From contig CM070623.1 of assembly GCA_036346255.1 (NCBI GenBank), forward strand, positions 7,544,407-7,608,406: DNA of 64,000 nt, in the 5' to 3' direction. Both the position numbers and the translations under genes were made by a program. Under the pieces are notes generated by a model. The model was not told the origin of the DNA and did not search any database. It saw only the letters and a list, made by a program, of their open reading frames with translations. Source of the DNA: Ampelocalamus luodianensis (lineage: Eukaryota > Streptophyta > Magnoliopsida > Poales > Poaceae). Position 1 is the stretch's first letter, and each line of letters begins with the position of its first letter. Positions 57,968-64,000 of this stretch are shown one piece after another.

Positions 57968-60488
57968 TGTAATACCTCGTTTTCATTTAGGAAGTTTTCG
58001 GTTCGAAATCGAGTTTAAAATTCACAATTTCGACGTTTCGTCGATTCTTCTGGTTTTTGGCCTGGGCCTTTGGCCAACAAGCCCAAAAGGAGGCCTTGTG
58101 GGCCAAGGGGGGCTGACTTGGAGCCCAAGGGGGGGCAGCCGTGGGGCCCAAGCCCACCAAGGGGCCGGCCATAGGGGCCTTTAGGGGGGGGCGGCTGAAA
58201 AAAAACCCTAGTTCCCACCCCCTTCCACCTCTCCCCCCTTGTGCAGCCGCCACTTTCACCTTCCCCTCCTTCTTGTGCGCCACCTCCAGCAGGGTGCCAC
58301 CCTTCCTCCTCCCCCATTGGTGCTGCCCCAAGGTCCCGGAGTCGCGCCCCCTTCTCCCGGAGTTTTCCCTCGGTGTAGAGCCCTCGTTGCCGGCCTCCCG
58401 CTCGCTTTGGTGGTGTTTCGCAGGGTTCAGATCAAGGAGGCCGGGGATCTTCACCACGGTTCGATCGTCGTGCTCCTGGGCGCTCCAAGGGTAATGTATC
58501 TCGGTTGGGGTTGGTGGTTTGGTCGTAGGAGAGGAAACGAATAGAATTGCTTGGATCAATGTCGGTCTGCTGTAGATAGCAATCTGTCCAGTATGTTGCG
58601 TGGACTGTTTCGTGACTTTAGAGGCCGAATCAGGAGTTTGGGTCTCCTGGAGAGTTGTAGGTCTTGTTCTTAGCTTTCGGTGGCCGCCAAGATCACCTCA
58701 TTCCGACTTTCGAGTCAAAAGTTATGATAGATTTATTATCTGCTGTCCAGAATCCTGACGAGAAATAGCAGTCTCTGTATAGGTTGATTTATGGCCTAGT
58801 TAGAGGGTGATTCAGAGGTCTTGCCCATAACAAATTTTGAAGGTGATATCACTAGCTTTCAGGATTGATAAAGAACACCTCATTTGGATTTATAGATCAA
58901 AAGTTATGCACTTTTCTTTGTGACTGTCCAGATTGTATGTCAGTCTGTCCAGTTTGTATGTCGTTTCTATCTTTAATTTTGACCCGTGTGCCACTTTTTG
59001 TTAAAGACAATATATGAATGTCGTGCCAACTAGGTTATTGTAGATAATTTCATAACCTTTTCAGATTGTTAAAGAACGTCCAATTTGGAGTTGTACAACA
59101 AAAGTTATGGATATTTTAATTTAGCCGATATTTCTGTCTATTAATTCAGTTAACAGATTTGAGCCGTGGGCCAAATTTTATTAGAGGCAAAATCTGAACT
59201 TTTGCCCAACCAGAGTATTGTAGATATGTCAGTTAAGAATCCATGGAAATTGGTCTCACCTCATTCCGAGTTCCAGACCAATAGATATGTCAATTACCGT
59301 GCTGCTGTCCAGAATTAAGTTATGTCAGAAATTGTTGATTTCATTTTAAGTTTTGTATTAATGACTAGAGTCATCGAGTGAAGCGATGTTTAGCATCGAT
59401 TAGTAGTGTTGGGTATATTATGTCCTTATTGAAATTATTTTACTTGTTTAGGAGGTGAAGCCTCGGGTTTAGGAGTATCACCTTTGCCGACTAACGCGTC
59501 GCATCGTGGAAGGCAAGTACATTGCCACCCTTAATGATTGTGATTGATGAATGTTTATATGGTCATCTGTGTGATTTGGTATGATACGAGAGAAGATGGA
59601 TTGTCTATGTTTTTTCATATGTGTTGAATCCATGTTTTGTTATCATGTCTTTCAATATTCGTATTTCATTCTATGCATTCATTATGCATGTTTCATCCAC
59701 TTAAAGTGGATTGCAAGTCCCACCATTCCAATGTGGCGGTGTTGGACATTGTCATGTCCCGCCCACGGAGTGGATTTGAAAGACCCATTAATTCCGAATG
59801 GGCATGTAAGACCCATTAACTCCAAGATGGGCAATGTTGGACACCCGTATGAAACGTTCTTCATACGGAAGTGGATCCCGCATTTTTGTTAAGATGCGGG
59901 CTTGAGTGAACACCGACGGTGTTTCACGGCTATACCAGTATATGCATGTGTGCAGTCCATTCCTTTGATTTTGAGCATTCATATCATGATTTCATTTGTA
60001 ATCGGTTGTGATGTGATCGAACTCGATGATGAGTTTGTCTTATTCATATTGAATGATTATCTTATTGATAATCGTACTTGCCGAGTCATGGACTCACTCT
60101 TGCGTTGTTTGTTTATTTTAGGTAACCCCGATGTTGGCTCTTGGGAGGAGTAGACACGCACTACTTGTTCACAACATCAAATTCATGTTCAAGTCTAAAT
60201 TTTAGTTCCATATTTCATTCGTTAACGATGAACTGTAATAATTAAATTATAATTGGAGAAGGAAGGATACCTTCTCCACGGATGTTGATTTATTACTGCG
60301 TGTGAACCTTCTTTATTGATGTTCAGATTAAATAACTTAGAAGGTGAAGGAAGGATACCTTCACCATGTCCTGTTTATCTTAATGCTGTCTTTAGTTGAT
60401 ATACTTGTTTCAAGTTCTTCCGCATTATGGATGTATGTTAGATGTTTTAGGTGACATCTTGGCTTCTGGATAGCCAGGGTGTTACAGT
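57968..60488 (+). repeat. 5' LTR C of a gypsy-type element (2521 bp)
   Basis: It starts TGTAATACCTCG and ends GGGTGTTACA, with a primer-binding site 2 bp downstream. Long LTRs of this form with an initiator-Met primer site are typical of the plant Tekay/Del-like chromovirus group. That assignment is inferred, since no pol is in view. No coding sequence; the C-rich 58200-58490 gives artefactual frames. Confidence 0.8.
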
Positions 60489-60490
60489 TG

Positions 60491-60502
60491 GTATCAGAGC
60501 GG
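60491..60502 (+). other. Primer-binding site of the LTR C element
   Basis: TGGTATCAGAGC, a full match to the initiator-Met-tRNA complement, follows the LTR end and 'gt'. Confidence 0.9.
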
Positions 60503-63500
60503 GCTTTAGGTCCGTGGTTAATAGACGAACATTAAAATGACACACTGTGCACAGTAGGTGGGGTTGGAAAATTACATTGCTTCCGCAATATCTGTTATTA
60601 TGTTTCATTTTGTTGAGAAATTATTGAATTGCTTCTGTACTATCATCCTTGTTGGTAATATATGATCTGCTATGATATTCAATATCTATGAACTAATAAT
60701 ATGATTGTCATGAGATGATCCTATATATTCATAGTTGAGTATTTCGGTGAGGCGTGATGTTATCAAATGATAAGAAGTGGAGGTCGTGGTTGTTACTCTG
60801 GGATTCACCAGGTTACACCACTATTCGCAGAACGTGGTTAGAGGAGTAGTTACCCCGAGTACCATAGTTTCAGGTGTTAAGCGTGAGTTGCTTTAGAAAG
60901 TTGTTCTCTTTCTTGATTTCGGAATTTGGCAATTCTTGTCCTGTGGTGGTTGATGAACTTCTCCGGGATTTGTGGTCCATGATAGTTATGGTTTTCCATA
61001 GATCCCTCTTGGTTCTCTGAAACAAATATTGCCTTTCAACTGTTGAGTTGTTTCTACTACTTGTGATCGTTGTCAATTGGCAAGATTGATGTTTTCTTGG
61101 TTGCTCCTTCTTTCTCATTGAAAAGAATGACTCATTTACTCATTTGATAACTTGATTAGTGAAGAGTTTTCCATTGTAAGTTCGGTTGCTTGGGAAAGCT
61201 TTGGCTTTATGTGTTTCTTTGGATTACTTGAGCGTTGAGGTTTGAAGTCTCTCTTTGTCTTTGTAGTAAGGTGTTAGAATCCTTTTGTGATGTCTTGCCA
61301 TGCTTAAATTGAGAATTTATGATTAAGCGAATAAATTGTTATGATATGAGTTACCAAGTTGGGTTATTAGCATAGTGCAAATCAATTACTCTTAACTACC
61401 ATCCATGGAAGTGAAACTGATTAATTTGATATGTCCTTGTATTTGATTCATGGTGTATGTTAAATAAAGATCACAATATCTATTCGAACCTATAGATCTT
61501 ACATAAGAGCTAGATTTATCTATTTCCTAGTATGCTAAAATTGTTGAAACTTGTATAAAGTACCAGATGGGTGCTGGTGTATCGACTCATGAAACCTTGT
61601 TTATAGGAAATTATGTTAGTGAATCTTTAATCATGTTTTGAAATGATTTCTGAACAAAGGTGAAATGTGAATCTATGTTTATAAATGGTTATGTGATTGC
61701 AAATAGAATTAGTACCGTATGTATACGCGTGGTTAGTACAATCATCATTTGTTAATGAGCTATTGAAGAAAGTGTTGAGCAACACCAACAATTGAGTAGA
61801 TGAATTTCGTAAGTAGTCTTTGTTAGCGTGCCTTGTGATATTGTTATTGCTTAGCATAAACTTGTTATGATAAATTTGTTTCAACCTTGTGGTTTGTGTT
61901 CCCTTTGGGAAGTTTTAGGATGAAGTAATAAAGTTTGATGATTCTTGGTACTATGTATGTTGTCGATGTTATTAAATAGTCAAAAATGTGATAATGAGGT
62001 TAATTCTTGTAGTAATTTGATCACCCATGGTGATATTTCCTAAATGATCAAATTTGAATTTGTATTCATGATCTTTTGGGGTTCAGCTTTATGTGGTAAA
62101 TGAAGTTTATCGAGTAACGATATGTTACAATGTTGCAATGGTTCTTGATGATGCAAGTGTTTGATTTTGAATACTTATTTGTTCTTATCTCATTAAGGTT
62201 CGATATTCTCTTCTTGTGAGGCTTATGCGTTCAACTGTGGTCTCCACTTATGTTCTGTGAGTTCATTGCTTAATTGGTTTCTTCTCTTGGTCCCATGTTC
62301 GGTCATGAGTGGTGGATGAGTTTTCTAGTTGGTGAAAATCGTTTTCATTTGTCTCTTCTTTCGAGAAAGAATCAACTCATTCTTTTCACGTGGGTCTTTG
62401 AAGTGTTTTCTAATTGTTGTTGTGAAATTGATGTTAATACCCATAGTAATTTGATCGCCCTTGGTGATATCGTTCGATGTGAATATTTCAAGTTTAGCTT
62501 TCGTGATATTTTCTTTGAGCTCTTAAATCATCTCGTAACTGAAAATTATTTTAAATAAATTAAGGTATTGGATTGTCCTGTTGCTTCTTAAGAGATTTGT
62601 GTGGTTTAACTCTAAAGGCTCTTTGGTTTGAGTTGGCAACGCAAGGTTGCAACCAAAGAAGTTATGTTGGTTCCTTTAAGAGGAGAATAATCTACTTGCT
62701 TTTCGCGAAATCTGTAATTGGAAATGTTTGAGTTTGGTGGCTGAGATTATTTGGATCTCATGTTTCTTGTGTAGTTGAACTGTTCTGAATAAATATAACG
62801 TATGGAAGAATTTTTATTGGTTCTTAATTAGTCCTTGTGGTTTGGACTAAAGACCTTATCTTGTTCTTTGTGGCAAAGTGATGTTAGTCAAAGAATTAAT
62901 TACAGTGTTAAAGAGAGAGTGCATTATGAATATTTGAGAATTGAGTCAAGTTTTGTAACTTGTGGTTATTTGAATTGTTCATAAACTTTTGCTCTTTTCA
63001 CTCAAGAGTTGTCGAGTTTCAATCGCAATGTCATTCTTCTTGTTGATGGTTATTTGCTATTCCTTTTCGAGGATGCGTGCACTCCACGGTGAACTCAATT
63101 TTCGATTTCCGGATCTTCGTTGCAGATTATTTCTTTTGGTCTCGTGCTCACCGTGTGAACAGTAACATTTTCTGTGTTGTGAAATTTGTTCTTGTTCGCC
63201 TCTTTCTTTTGAGAAAGGATCAACCGCTTTGTGTCAGAAAGTTTTACAACTCGTATGTTGTTGTTTGTTTGGTGGTGGTTAATTGATTGTAGGGGTGAGA
63301 TTTTGCTACCCACTATTGGAGGAGTAATAGAAGATGAGTTGGTTTTGACCGAATCTCTTGGAGGAAGTTGATTCGGATGGAATGTTTGGTTTCGAGATAA
63401 AATCGTATATTGTCCGACTAAGTAGGACCTATGGTATAGTGTAGTTCCGAACCTTGGTTCATGTTGAAATGTTGGGATTATCAAATGTATGGAAAACGTA

Positions 63501-64000
63501 ATCAATTTTATACAATAACACTATTGAAAGTATCGCGATGTGGTATGAGTGATTCCTGATGATGTCAATGAGTGAGTATGTCGGAATTGTGGGGATCATA
63601 GAGATTTAATCCGATGATTTCACTATTTGTTATAAGAGGAATTCGTTGTAGAGGTCTCGGAGGTTAAATTTGGGCTTTCTGTTTTCATGCTAAACTTTGG
63701 TCACCCAAAGATTGGTGTGTAGAGGAGATAGAAAACTGGAGTATTCGAGTAGTGGAATGATTGTTGATAGAACCCTTTTGTTGTAGTTCATGAGCGGGTG
63801 TCTTGAAAATTTTGATGTGATATTCTTGAAAGTTGGAGGTGATGAGATTGCATGGGTTTTGAGGGCTTTGGTGCCTTCTATCAAATTAATGTCATCAATT
63901 GAAGGAGTGGTCCAGTGTATTCAGTGGAATCAATAGAGTCTCTCCACAAAGGTGTGGATGATGTATTTCGGTTTAAGCCTAATTTGAGGATGTTAAATTA
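60503..64000 (+). other. Internal leader of the LTR C element, no gag seen
   Basis: 3.5 kb without a long frame or recognisable gag. Phrases recur loosely, such as 'agtaatttgatc.ccc.tggtgatat' (62011 and 62443) and 'cttctttct..gaaa' (61105, 62357 and 63200). It is either a very long untranslated leader or the interior of a non-autonomous large retrotransposon derivative. The window ends inside it. Confidence 0.5.

Overview
The window looks like grass (Poaceae) nuclear DNA from a repeat-rich, heterochromatin-like region. The evidence is plant Ty3/Gypsy and Ty1/Copia elements, long plant LTRs with initiator-Met-tRNA primer sites, Helitron ends with the hairpin-CTAG-T signature, CACTA ends with 3-bp target duplications, and one intronless, GC-rich dynamin-like gene with strong G/C third-position bias. 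I cannot name the species. There is one cellular gene with a long open frame. Almost everything else is transposon DNA nested several layers deep.

Layout. 1-5880: fragments of long gypsy-type LTRs; one is interrupted at 5881 by Gypsy-1. 5881-16099: Gypsy-1 (+ strand), with complete 5' LTR, gag, protease and RT/RNase H, a deleted integrase core, a spliced antisense ORF between pol and the 3' end, and a 3' LTR cut to 63 bp. 16100-22094: low-copy-looking DNA with another LTR fragment (about 17880-19265). 22095-22888, 36395-36550 and 36820-40330: two copies of a tandemly duplicated segment that forms the 5' flank of the dynamin-like gene. Copy 1 is split by Gypsy-2 (- strand, 22953-36324, TSD AGTCT). 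Gypsy-2 itself holds a 3.06-kb solo LTR, a small LTR element with a 27-bp tandem repeat, a truncated Copia pol and another LTR piece. Copy 2 is split by a 1726-bp Helitron whose empty site is preserved in copy 1.

40508-42238: a DRP4/Mx-like dynamin-related gene that lacks the N-terminal P-loop and switch I region. 44691-55737: a probable 11-kb Helitron carrying fragments of a trichome-birefringence-like (TBL) gene and of an M1 aminopeptidase gene side by side. The aminopeptidase exon is split by a 5.26-kb CACTA element (TSD CAT). Downstream, still inside the Helitron, lies a 1975-bp nearly perfect palindromic LTR-derived insertion with TSD GTTAT. 55738-57120: sequence with a 342-bp tandem duplication. 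57120-64000: an LTR fragment, then a complete 2.52-kb LTR, a primer-binding site and 3.5 kb of leader that shows no gag before the window ends.

No operon-like cooperation is expected or seen. The genes here are either one truncated host gene or parasitic elements and captured exon fragments, mostly broken by stop codons that look like C-to-T/G-to-A decay. The strongest points for follow-up are the palindromic LTR, the gene-capturing Helitron with chimeric exons, the spliced antisense ORF of Gypsy-1, and the P-loop-less dynamin-like gene.
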